Source: Dipylidium caninum (lineage: Eukaryota > Platyhelminthes > Cestoda > Cyclophyllidea > Dipylidiidae). Taken from it: a stretch of 64,000 nt of DNA. The notes below the pieces were generated by a model. That model made no database searches. It worked only from the letters and a program-made list of their open reading frames with translations, and was not told the origin of the DNA. Numbering within the stretch: position 1 is the stretch's first letter; each line of letters starts with the position of its first letter. The position numbers were made by a program, and so were the translations under genes. The stretch lies in NCBI GenBank assembly GCA_017562135.1, contig QEYB01000556.1:434001-498000 (forward strand). Direction: 5' to 3'. This document shows positions 14,188 through 25,389 of the stretch, in pieces.

Positions 14188-16661
14188 ATGTCGAAGACTT
14201 GTGCGAGTTGCATCAGGGCGCTGATGATATTCTTCAACTTCGTGTTTATCGTGAGTAGGCCTTGAAAAGCCTAATGAAGCTATTCTTGAGTTGCATCGTG
14301 TTTTTACTTACCATTAACGATCCTAAAGCAGGCATTGCCTCTGTCTCCTGTTGTTAATGCCTATATAGTTCCCCAATAAAAATTTTTAGTCCATGCATGG
14401 CCTTGATTACTACTAGTTTGCAAGTGTAGACGTCAGTTATTTAACATAAGGTGTCTATAGATAAATTGCTGAAGGCATCATCTTCATTTAAGATACAGAG
14501 AAAGTACGTCGTGTATTTTTTACATTTGTAAACCTAATGCAGCAAAATTAGGCAACTTTGAATAATGCCCTTGTGCGGGTATTTGAACCCCAGATTAATT
14601 TTTCCCAATTATCTACTATTTTATGTGTAATTTATTGAGATTGATGCATTCGTCGTAATTTTTCTGTTCTCATTTATAGCTCACCAATCGTCTTATTTTG
14701 TATTACGAACGAAATTCGGTGACAAACCTTCTTAGGCTACTACAGTAATGCTGATAACATAATTAAGCATTGAACACTTTTATTTTACTCAACATTAGAT
14801 AAGTCAAATAATAATTGTGTATCCCCATGATTTAGCCCATTGATTTGCGCTGCTTGTTGACGTGTACGTTAATTGGGCGACTGGACGCCCACGCACTGTC
14901 GTAGCCTGCACAGTTGCGCAATGCCACTTACTTGCTGGCATGCATCTGATCCGTTGCTATGTCCACACCATTATTTTTGCGTGCGTTATCGACTATGTAC
15001 GCTTTTATTTTTGATTTCATGTATTATTTAGCTCATTGGCCTTGCCATTGTCGGACTGGGCATCTACCTCTTGGTCTCTGGCTATGTTAGCAGCGCCTCG
15101 GGAAAATTGAGCATTTTGGCTTACCCGTGCATTGGATTAACCATTTTGGGAATCATTCCAGTATTTCTCGCAGTATGCGGTTGTTGGGGTGCTTTACGAT
15201 ACAACAGATGCTGTCTTGGGATGTACTTCACATTCCTCCTATTTGTTTTTGCTGCTGAAGTTGCTACTGGAATAGCAGGTGTCGTTTTCAAAGAAGAGGT
15301 ATTCTTTTTTAATTGTTCAGAATATCCTTTTGAAATGCTAAGCCATACCGGATAATGATCCATTTTGGCCCTAGTCGATACTAAGTTTTTAAATGAGTAA
15401 ATTTATGTAGGTGAGAAGTTTCGTTCTTCAATACCTGGAAACGGCTGTGAATGAGTATGAAGCGACTGACAGGTTAACTTCTCTCGATCTCGTACAAACA
15501 ACTGTGAGTTAAATTTTTCAAATCGATGCATCATTTTTGATGGTTTTATTCCTTTTCGTTAATTCTCCAAATAAGTTCTCTTACCCGCATGAATCGATTT
15601 ATGGTTTTAGTCCTGAGAATATTTAGCGTGTTACGTTGTTTCTCTGACTAAGCAGTTTCTTTTTAATTGGCTTTCTGGATTTGTGTTTACTTTCCAAACG
15701 GCACTTGGCCACTGTATACCACTTGGTAGTCTCCTATTTCTCTGTGCGTCGCAATAGAAAATTTGTATTTTTGTATTTTAGGTGTGCTGTGTTCCTAAAC
15801 TACCAATTTTTTGCATGCATCCATTGATTCGTATTTTCTTTACCTTAGTTCCACTGTTGTGGTTATACGGGCACGAGTGACTATGGACAAAAATTAATTC
15901 CAAAGTCCTGTTGTGGCTATACGGAGTGTGACCCTTCAAGTGTTCCAGTAAGTCACCAGTTTATTAAAATAAATATTTTTTCAATTATTGGAATATGCAT
16001 ATTCTATTTAACATTTAATTGCGTGTAATATGTTCTCCTGTACCCTTTAGTTGATGTTGCAGCGGTGCGATAATATTTCACTATTTTTAAGAAGTCATGT
16101 ATTTGGCGTCATTAACTATCCCTTGAAGCAATTATTTTTTCCGACAATTATAGCCGGAGATGATTGCACGAGATTTAGCAGTTTCCTAACACATTAACTT
16201 TAAATAGTAAGCTTCTCCATATCACTTTCATGGCCAGTTTGATTGTACTGGTTTTTAATAAGCCCTGCGTTATTTTTTATATGCATGAAATGCTTTTTCC
16301 GGTAGGGCTGCAAAAAACGCGCAAGTGAAATTGAGAAACACACGTTGATACTTTGTGCTGTTATTATTGGATTGGCTGTTATACAGGTAAAGTTTCACTG
16401 TCGTTGTTCATGGATTGATGGCATTTTTATGGCAATGTTCATTTACGGTGCTCCTTACTCGTTTTCCTTATGTGTGATAATTCAAAAATAGCGTTATTGG
16501 ACAACTAACACAGTAATTCTGATGACCTAATCTGCATGTTAAAAACCATGCTTACCACTTTCGTTTGCCTTTAGCTTGTTGGATTAATCTTCTCAATGAT
16601 CCTTTGTTGCGCCGCCAAAGACAGACCCGATATGGATTCTTATGAGCCTGTGCGCACATGA
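14188..16661 (+). CDS. Tetraspanin, complete six-exon model, 229 residues
   Basis: Four-pass membrane scaffold protein of the plasma membrane or worm tegument. Exons with matching phase and GT-AG borders: 14188-14250, 15032-15298, 15411-15503, 15849-15947, 16306-16386, 16575-16661; every junction is phase 0 and the sum is 229 codons plus stop. Exon 1 encodes MSKTCASCIRALMIFFNFV, a typical tetraspanin start with basic/Cys residues before helix 1. Exon 2 holds the rest of helix 1, helix 2 with a GCWGA turn, a small-loop/RCCLG segment and helix 3. Exons 3-5 encode the large extracellular loop with the diagnostic CCG, a second SCCG pair and a closing GC (six loop cysteines in all). Helix 4 spans exons 5-6 and the tail ends SYEPVRT. 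A canonical AATAAA lies at 17222. Family assignment is secure; the paralogue cannot be named. Confidence 0.95.
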
Positions 16662-17221
16662 CTTACCGTTTATCTACAAGCGCCTCGGAAAACTTCAAAC
16701 TTGTCCTTTTTATCAGCTACTAAACAGTTAAATACCGATTTTTGGCACTCGCATCCACGCAAATCACTAATTAAAGTGGTGTAAACTATTTCCATTAGCT
16801 TGTCTGTCAACTTCTGTCACTTGTGCACCTCTTGTTGTTTATATCTATAGCCCCTGTACAAACGATCGATCCTTCTGTTATTCCATTCGTGCTTCGATAT
16901 TCTAAATATTACCTCTTTACTGACATTTCTCAGATTATCGTCTTAAGCACAAGGTGATTCCACATTGTTTTGTTCGTTTTTATTCATATGTCCCAGGTTT
17001 ATTGTGCAGTACCCAAATGATGTCTCGACATTAATTCACTCGGAAAGGTCATTAGTGCTTTTTCATAAGACGGTCTTTGTGCCATCTTTCAGCTTTCATA
17101 TATTTTGTCTTAAAACCAACATAACCTGAATGAAAACACCTGCATTTGTGTTCATCTAAGGCCTGGGCGAGCTTACCTGCAAGGGACTGACTCGTCAGAT
17201 TGTTTGAGGACTAGTCTTTTA

Positions 17222-17227
17222 AATAAA
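17222..17227 (+). terminator. Candidate polyadenylation signal for the tetraspanin
   Basis: AATAAA on the plus strand about 560 bases after the tetraspanin stop. Its use would give a long 3' UTR; no closer canonical hexamer was noticed. Confidence 0.4.
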
Positions 17228-18060
17228 CGGTAGAGGTTTTATGCACTTCGGTCTCATTAAGTAGTGGTGGTTCGAAGTGTGCGCCTTTGACCCAGGCTGC
17301 TCCGTACAATCTGGGCGATGGTGACCCGATGTCTTGATGCACATAAAAGCATGTTTTCGGTACCAAGATGTGTTTGTTGGTGCTTGGACTGCTGGCATTT
17401 TCCAGTTTTAGGGTGAAAGATAGGTTGTGCCATGCAAAATGTGAGATTGTGCTTCGGTCGTGCTGACGAGGGCAGTCTTTAATTGCCTTTTAAATGGCAG
17501 TTCACGGTTTGGGAAACATCAATTGATTCTCCTATAGACAATGAGGTGGAAGCCCATTTTGTGTTATTCAGTTACGTGAGTGTGTACTGAGGTTTGCTCC
17601 GTACTCCATTAGTTCAAGAGTGGTGAATGTCAAACTTTCATGTGTTTATGCCGCAGTTTTAACCGACGTAACGTCTCTGGCCCGTTGGAAGATCGCAGAA
17701 TACCATAAAAGAGGTGTGCTTTTACTGACAGAAGCTCGCAAGTGGCTAGGTGTGGTGCATGGTGGGATCTGAGTCTCGTTTTCAGTCACTCAAATTCCCG
17801 TAATACATGGTATTTTGGCCAGGGACTGCAGCCTGTATCTTACGCGTCTTATTCGACTGCTTTCTCTCCCCCCCACATTAAGTCAAACGTCGTCTGGGCT
17901 TGGGGCGGCGCGCGCCGCGGGCTGCCTGCCTTTTTACCTGACGAGGATCGCCTAGGCGGTAGCTCCCGCGTTCGAGATCTCCCCCTCGGCACGCTCGCCT
18001 TGCGCATTTCTCACCAGCTGCAGCGTCCACATCTACGTCCTTTCACTCCGACGTCGTTGT

Positions 18061-18088
18061 GTGCGTGCGTGCGTGCGTGCGTGCGTGC
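18061..18088. repeat. (GTGC)7 tetranucleotide microsatellite
   Basis: Seven perfect GTGC units inside a GC-rich island, seen directly. The alternating purine/pyrimidine pattern could favour Z-DNA. Confidence 0.95.
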
Positions 18089-20331
18089 CGGACGTGGGTG
18101 AGTCAGAGGGACGCCGCGGGACCGGATGACTGGGCGTTGGCGCCACCGGCCGGCGCAGTCACGTGGCCCGCCCCGTCGCCGTGTCGTGCTCCCCACCTGC
18201 CCTCGGCGCTGCGGCTGACGTGTCATCGCGACCACGAGGCGCTTCAGAAAGGGCCTTTCAAAATGTTCAACTTACACGCACTGGTGGAACAGGAGGGTCG
18301 TATTTGACCTTTGACCATTGGAAATACAGTCACATCAGACTACTTCGTCGTATTCCAGGGTGTGTCTCGATGAAAGCACAACCTGCTATTCTGAATTTCG
18401 TCTTGCGCCACAACTTCCCTTGTCCCAATTTGCCGGTTTCATAGGCTTATTGAGGCGGCGCTTACACCACTGAGTGTGCTTTGCTACTTCGTAGCCAACG
18501 CCGGGCTCAGACTCGGCAACGGGCGAAGGAGAAGGGAGTCCCGTCCCGAATGAGGCTGAAAGACGGTTTTACCGGTGACAGTTTGAAAACACGACATCCG
18601 GACAGACGAGGTAGGGAATAAACATGTCTTTGTGTAAAGTATTTGCAGGTTGTTTGTGAAGGAGCTAACTATGCAAATTGCATGGCGCGAGGTGCCACGT
18701 CACGCTCTCCTCAACCAAGTGACGCCGACTAACGTGCAGGTCGGCCGACGCCGTTGTCGGCCGGCACCGCAGGCGAAACGAGCGAGCGTTTGGCTCGGTC
18801 GAGCGCCTACTCCGCCCGTGCGAGCTCTTCTTCCTCGAGGCACTTTTGGCCGGTTGGAGGAAGAGGGAGGTGCCCTTTCGCAACTCCTCTCGCGGCACTA
18901 CGCCTCTCTGTGCTAACACGCCAGTCTTCGTGCAAAATCCGTCAATGCGCAAGTGGGGTTGAAACCCGACACCATTACTGACCGTTTGCACTAAAGACGA
19001 CCACGGCAATTTCAAAATCGCCCTACTTTTCGTTTCACTAAGACGACAAAATGCTAATAAATTTCTGTGAAGGGGTGTGGGAGACGAAATTTTGTAACAG
19101 GTTGTTCACCCACTAAAGTGTGAACGAAATTATTGAAATTTGCTTCGGGCGACTTTTTACAAGCTACGCTTTAAACATTTGTGGCGTTGGATTGTGAAAA
19201 TATGAGCCAAAGGTTGTCTCAGGCTCTGGCGTCAACCACTGGAAATGGGGCCGTCGTGGATAACGCCTCGTGGGCACCGAGTCTGGTTGACTGGGCTCTC
19301 CGCGTCTCTGTCGGTGCTGCCGCGCCGAGGCCGCGTCCACAGGGCAAGTGGGGTCAGACTCCGCCAATTTGCCACGTGGTTGCGACGGCAACCGGGCCAC
19401 AATGGGGCGCACAACACACCGCTTGCGCAGGTCGTGACTCGCGGCTGTCTGATCATCCTCACCTGCCCCAACCGGTGGAGCAGTGTGACTTTGCTGAGAG
19501 GCTGCACTTAGGCTTGTATAATTCCTCTGAAAGAAGGCCCCACACACCGGCGCCAGTGGGCGTTGTACATGTGAATTGTATATGTAGACTCCCACAGCCT
19601 CCCCACAAATGTTATTCCCTCATGAGAATACGAGTTTGCCGAAACCGTCCCCGGTTTGCATTGAGGCGGTAAGTCAAACGAAGACTTTTGCATTCGCACA
19701 AGAGAGTTCAGCAATCCGTTGGAAAATATGCTTAGCTTTTTCGATTCTCAGTTGGGGGGGTTTCAATTTATAGGTGCATTTTGAGCCCGTGGAGGGGAGG
19801 ATTTGGGAATTTCAACCATTTCCACCCCCAATTTCCTCCTAGCACTTCATAATGGGCGAGGAATTGTGGAGTCCGACGACCTGGTACTCGCTTTCACCCC
19901 GAATGCAATCGGCAAAGCTGCGTTCCGACTGCCAGAACTGACAGCGTATGCGCTTGGGTTGAAATGCAAACGAGGTCCTTTGAGACTAACATCTCCTTTA
20001 TCAACTACCACCATTTGGACAACCAGTCCATCGCCCAACAGGTAATGCCGGCCTCTTTGCCAATGACGGCGCGTCGCCATGGCGCCCTAATTCCTGCCTC
20101 CTCTCGCGCCGACGGCCAGGCAAGGGAGGCGGCCCACCGGCCACGAGGACGCATCCCCACTGGCACCAGTTTCCCCAGCCAACACGACCGCGCCGGCGGG
20201 GGTGAGGCACCGCCTTCCCTGCCGCAACGCATGGGCGGTTTTGTGTCTCACGCACGGGCCCACGAAGGCCGGGTGCCTGCTCTCAGCCTCGCCGCACACA
20301 GCCCCATCACTGACTGTGTGCGGGTGGCGGG

Positions 20332-20349
20332 GTGTGTGTGTGTGTGTGT
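20332..20349. repeat. (GT)n microsatellite
   Basis: Nine GT units at the edge of a GC-rich patch, seen directly. Confidence 0.9.
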
Positions 20350-22011
20350 CAGTATGAGTGTAATAAAGGGGATTGGAGGCGTCGTCCACTCTATTGTTTT
20401 TCGCATCACCTTTCGGTTGACGTCTAAGTAACTTGGCTTTCAGAGGTGGGCCAGTTCACGTCCCAGCGTGCGCGGCCCAGGCGCAGCACACTCCCACGGG
20501 CCAGCAGGTAAACACGCACTTCTCGACAGAAGATGCAGGCTGTGGAGTCTTCAACGGCGCACACGAACGCCTCGCACCGGAGCACGGGCGCGGAAATGCT
20601 GCAGGCTTGCGGCCTCAACTCTCTCATTTGCCTACTTTGCCCCTACTTTCTATATTTGCGACATACTTCTGCTACTTATTACAGGGTCTACGCACAACGT
20701 CCGGAAATTTTCTAATTAAAAGCAGCAAACCCTCCTCCCCATACGCCGAATAGGGTTCACTGACAGTAAGCGAAATGCCGTCCGAGTTCTGGACGAATTT
20801 GGGGAGTGTTCTGCTGTCTTGACTCCTTTTGATGCAAGAGGAACCTTCTAAAACAGGTCATTAAGCGTGTGCAATCCTTAACTTGGTAATTATTGCGTAA
20901 TTAAAGTGTGTTTGTTTGAACTACATTTAAAAATCAGGGCCCTTGGCTCTTCCGCTTCTTTGTGCTGCACTTCCTTTCGGCGCCCTCATCTGCCATTTCC
21001 TTCCGTGCAGCAAGAGTGCATTCTCATTCAAACCGACGCACGTCACTGTGCTTTCGAGAACTAAATGGGGATCTTCACAACGTTAAGAAAAGTGTTCCTC
21101 TTCTCTTTACTTCTCAAGCTGCAGTGCGTGCTAAGATAGATCGCTTCAGAGGCCCAACACCGGCGTGGGAGTTGATTTGAGTCTCCTCCCAATCAAGGGG
21201 AGCGCACCAACGAATGGGCGGTGGTGGAGCCCTGCAACTGGCCGTGTGAGGGACTCGCTTCACGAGGACCCAGTCCTCCGGCGCTGGCTCCGGGGAGGTG
21301 TCAGGCCTCGGCCTGCCACCACACGAGGCAAGGGGAAAGTCGACTCACGAATAGCCCAAATCAGTGGTCACACTCGAAAATGCGAAATAAATCGTCTGTG
21401 TCGAAAATCTGAAGCTTATAAGTATAACATTAGTAAAAAAGGATTTTGCATTCACCTCTCTTTTATTCTGTGAACTTGAACATTAATGAAACTACTGCTG
21501 ACATCGGAATTCCACTTGGTAAAACCGTGCACGAGGCTATTCACCGACCGCCCGGGAGTGGGAGCCGAAGACCACGTCCCTCAAATAGAAGACACTGTGT
21601 CGCGGTGGACCTCGTTGCCGCGATTTGCCAAAATGGGGCGAATTTATTGGCCCTTCTGCTTCGCGTGAGTGAGTGAGGACTGCGACGCTCGCCTCGAGGG
21701 GATGGCAGCGTGCCAAGACTGCAGCCCCTCCGGAGGCAGAGTCAGAATGGCGCTCGCTCCTCTCCGATTGGCTAAACAGATGTAACGTATGAAAACACCC
21801 AAGCACTTCGGAGGCAGGAAACATTAACGCTGGAGCTGTACCTGACCCCACGAATTTCCCACTCAGCTCGAGGGGCTGAAGCCCCCTCGCCTGCTGTCAG
21901 CAATGGCCTCTCACGACGACATCCGTGTCCGCTTCCACAGTCGAGTCGACTGTGCCGCAGTCATTTACACTTAGTCACCCAGGTGGAATCGGAGAACTGC
22001 GGACGTGGAAG

Positions 22012-22034
22012 GGGGCGAGGGCGAGGGCGAGGGC
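22012..22034. repeat. GGGCGA hexamer repeat
   Basis: Three to four GGGCGA units in tandem. The spaced G-runs could form a G-quadruplex; no gene is attached. Confidence 0.8.
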
Positions 22035-24417
22035 CAACTGCCGCCATCACTTTTGGATAGAGTCTTTAAAATATCTCTTTAAGTTTAGGTGCAAGCTTAA
22101 GTGAAAGCTCAAAATTTCGAAATATTTCGGTTTGTTAACACAGTTGATAAGACTGAGACCAGTTCAAGTAACAATTAATTGTGCTTATCTCGCACTTTAA
22201 TCGCATTTTTATAAGGCTCTTATAATTTAAACCAGTTAATCGCCTTTCGCATTGAGACGTGACTCAATGATAGTTGAAATATCTCACCCCTGCTGGCATT
22301 GTGACAGTGAAGGGAACACAATCATCGGTTTAACGATGTTGGAATATTTCAAGGGACAAGTCAAAGGGCCATAAGCCTTTCTATCCGAGTGAGGGTTTCA
22401 CGTAGAGCCTTCTTCATGCCGACTTTAAGACTAAATGAGTCCCCAAGCACGGGCTATTACAGTTGCCGTGCACCCACGGCCGGCAGTGTCCTCTGCCGAG
22501 GAAGCACTGTATTTCTTGGTCACTCATGGGCGTCGCATCCTTTGGAAAGCTTTGCTTTGTGCGATTTTTGAAATATTAAGTTCTGTCATTATTGCAAATC
22601 ACGGATTTTGAAGGGTGTACCAGACTGTTTGCAACTGAATGAGGTGGTGGAAATAACCTGACCCCTAATAATACGGCTTGACTGGCTCATCAGGAGTCGA
22701 AGGAGATTCGCCAACCGTCACAGCGAGTATTCGCCTCCTTATCAGCTAGAGGCTCTAAAGCCCCTCTTAAACTCGTGTTGTTAATTGAGGAGTGAAAGTC
22801 CCTGCTCATTGGCGATATACGACTTGCTTTTGGTTGATCATGTTGAAATAATAATAGGATAAGAGTCATCCGCAAGCAAGTTTTTTTGAACTCGGTCAAT
22901 CGGATAGCATGGTAATTGGGAGGCTGTATGTGTTTGCATTCATGTGTGCTGCAATAGACCTCACCTGACATGCAATAGTTGCGCAGCGGAATGGTTTCTC
23001 TTGCACACCTGAAGTAGTTTTATAGAGATGTCTTTAAGTGACAAAAGGACATCAATTACCTTGTTCCTCAAATAGAGATTTTGGCTTTCTCCGCAACTAT
23101 GGTAACAATGGTTACCAGAGCGACGCAAACGGACCGACTGGAGGCAAGTGCCTTGCCCTTTGAGTCACGCTTGAGTTGCAAGGAGGCACTTTTGCATTCA
23201 CGAAGCCTCCCATTAACTAGGCAACCACAAGTGAGATGTTCAAGTTAAATGGACACTTAAAGCACCTCTCCTGCTAGAGAAGGCTGTTCTACTAGTCAGT
23301 GTCACATCCATAGGAAACCGGCCACAGTTAGATCGAAAATTCCTTTTTTGACTGATACACCGATGCGCGAAGTTTTCATCGACGTACACCATAGTCCAAC
23401 GCATATGCAATGTCGTATTCTGCAATCAGACGGATTGACATACAATAATTGCTCTCGACTTTAATCTTAACTGTATTGCAGAAATAATGGGAGAGCAAAT
23501 GTTGATTTTTCCATGGAAGCATTACCAACTTATCGATTGTAGCCAGAAATTGTGTATGAAAAGCAGTTAACCCCAGTGAAGATGAGGTGGTACAACTTTC
23601 CTCCGACTGCCAAATTGTACGTGTCTATATGACAGCAAGAGTATATCAGGCCCTGCATCTGTGTAGGCTTTTAATCAGGTAAAAGTAGGATTCCTCTTTG
23701 TGATGCTGATTAAATGTATAAAAAGAATAACCGTCACAGGCGAATATTAATATTCTATCTACTTAAGATTAAATAGTAGCATCTTTAAAGTACTTAAATT
23801 TACTTTGTAAAATGACTGAAGGCAAGTATTACTCCATTATCAGAAGCGGCTTCCAACCTAACCACTGATGCGATGCCATCCAGAGACCGACCGAACCCCT
23901 CAATTGGCATGAGACTAGACTTCCAGGCTCGGCGTGTAAAGCGTGTGAGCTACAATCATGCTGCGTGGGAAGGTTACAAAATGAAAAAGATCAGCCTCCA
24001 GATTGCAAATATTTGAGTCTTTTTGGAAGGGCACCACTTGCCTTTCCAATAGTTTGAGAGTTTGAGGCTGCAAACAAATATGTGAACTCAGAATTACCGG
24101 GAAGCGTCAAGTATATGTTTAACAGCAAGGCACTTTAAAAATCAGGCTATCTAATATCATATTTCCGTGAGGTCGATTTATCGGATAAATTACCACCGAA
24201 ACGTTAGGGTACCTGTTGTTTTGGCAGAATCAACTCCTCTAACATGAAGATCGACTTGAATAGGAAGTCTTAGAAACGTAATAAGCAAAAGCCAATGAAA
24301 TCTCAAGAGTCCGCTTCAAATTACATGTGCTTTCCCTACTTCTTCTTCATATGCAGGCTATTGCTTAAATTTATCGTTGCACCGGAGAAACCTGGCTGAT
24401 TTGGCCTCCATTCCGCC

Positions 24418-24426
24418 TATAAAAGG
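24418..24426 (+). promoter_or_regulatory. TATA box (TATAAAAGG)
   Basis: A consensus TATA element 56 bases before the ATG of the intronless gene at 24474. With initiation about 30 bases downstream, the 5' UTR would be only about 25 bases. Confidence 0.75.
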
Positions 24427-24473
24427 AGGTGAAATGAATTGGTGTAGGTTGAGTTCCACAGCAAACGCAATAA

Positions 24474-25289
24474 ATGCCCGACTTCCTCAAAAACCCACCA
24501 GAACTCGAGGCTGAGGTCGATCTGGTATACCAAACGCCTTTGCCTGCGCCATACTCAGAAGCGGAAATTCGTTACCTGTTGGAGAGAGTCAAATCAAATA
24601 CCCCGGTTGACCCATTAACACTACAAGTCACTAAGAAGAAGGTCATCATTCGGAAATCTATGGAAAAGAAACCCATAACCACTTTTAACAGGAAAGACCT
24701 AGGTAATCTTAATCATATACCCGAGTCGGACTGCATCATTATGGCGCGAAAGTGTAAAAGAAGGCGACAGGAACTCCTGATAATTCGTTTTGTCGAGTTC
24801 AGCGATTTGGAAAAGTTTCGAAGCGTTTTCAGTCGCTATGCCACCGGTCGAACACTTAAAGAGCCCTCATTGCCACCTCAACAACCTGCTCCAGAAATTC
24901 CTATGACTGAGTGTCAGACAGCAGGAGAACTGCACGTGCAACCTCCAGTGCAGTGCTCAAGTCGATCGGCTACGCCTGTCTATGTGAGAAAGCCGACTGC
25001 CTCCAATGCGATGGTGCGCGACCCAATGGAGAAACGGGCCCAGTCGGAGTCTCGTCACTATCATGCGGGGTCCGAGCATCACCCCACGAAATATTGCCGG
25101 GAACAGCTTCGCCCTTATCCCGAGGTGTACGTGGTCACACGAATCAAATGCTCCGAGAAGGGTGCTAAACAGGAGAGGTATAGCAAAGTGACTGTCTACG
25201 ACATAAACTCCAAGTCTTCGACCGCAAATTCAGATTGCTCGTCAGCGTCCACCGCCTACTCACCACCGCTCTCCTCTGCGGCTTCTTAA
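24474..25289 (+). CDS. Intronless 271-residue protein with a PTB/PH-like region
   Basis: No named family is recognised with certainty. The ATG is placed by a TATA box 56 bases upstream, and an AATAAA follows the stop by about 95 bases, so this is a compact single-exon unit. Residues about 40-125 alternate short beta-like strands with basic turns (LTLQVTKKKVIIRK, then a KDLGNLNHI segment, then LLIIRFVEF) and end in an amphipathic helix (DLEKFRSVFSRY), the order expected of a phosphotyrosine-binding or PH-like fold. The remainder is Pro/Gln-rich, then Ser-rich (SSASTAYSPPLSSAAS at the end), probably disordered. The facing gene at 28117-29034 encodes a protein with the same strand order. Role inferred only: an adaptor-like intracellular protein. 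It is clearly coding, since the frame is long, bounded by core signals and of consistent composition. Confidence 0.8.
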   Translation: MPDFLKNPPELEAEVDLVYQTPLPAPYSEAEIRYLLERVKSNTPVDPLTLQVTKKKVIIRKSMEKKPITTFNRKDLGNLNHIPESDCIIMARKCKRRRQELLIIRFVEFSDLEKFRSVFSRYATGRTLKEPSLPPQQPAPEIPMTECQTAGELHVQPPVQCSSRSATPVYVRKPTASNAMVRDPMEKRAQSESRHYHAGSEHHPTKYCREQLRPYPEVYVVTRIKCSEKGAKQERYSKVTVYDINSKSSTANSDCSSASTAYSPPLSSAAS

Positions 25290-25383
25290 ACTTCACTATT
25301 ATTCTCACTGCCTTATAATATGGCTTGTCATCTTCGTTGTTAGATTTAACTGATTTCCAGCAGTTACATAGTTTAGCAGTGCC

Positions 25384-25389
25384 AATAAA
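25384..25389 (+). terminator. Polyadenylation signal AATAAA
   Basis: Canonical hexamer about 95 bases after the stop at 25289. Together with the TATA box it delimits a compact intronless transcription unit. Confidence 0.75.

Larger units (their letters stand above)
16662..24417. other. Spacer with several GC-rich islands
   Basis: After the tetraspanin 3' UTR no gene is recognisable. GC-rich, CpG-containing patches near 17890-18240, 18690-18850, 19220-19480 and 20050-20600 carry frames open on both strands simply because stops are rare. Simple repeats occur at 18061, 20332 and 22012. The right third is AT-rich and featureless up to the TATA box at 24418. Confidence 0.55.
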
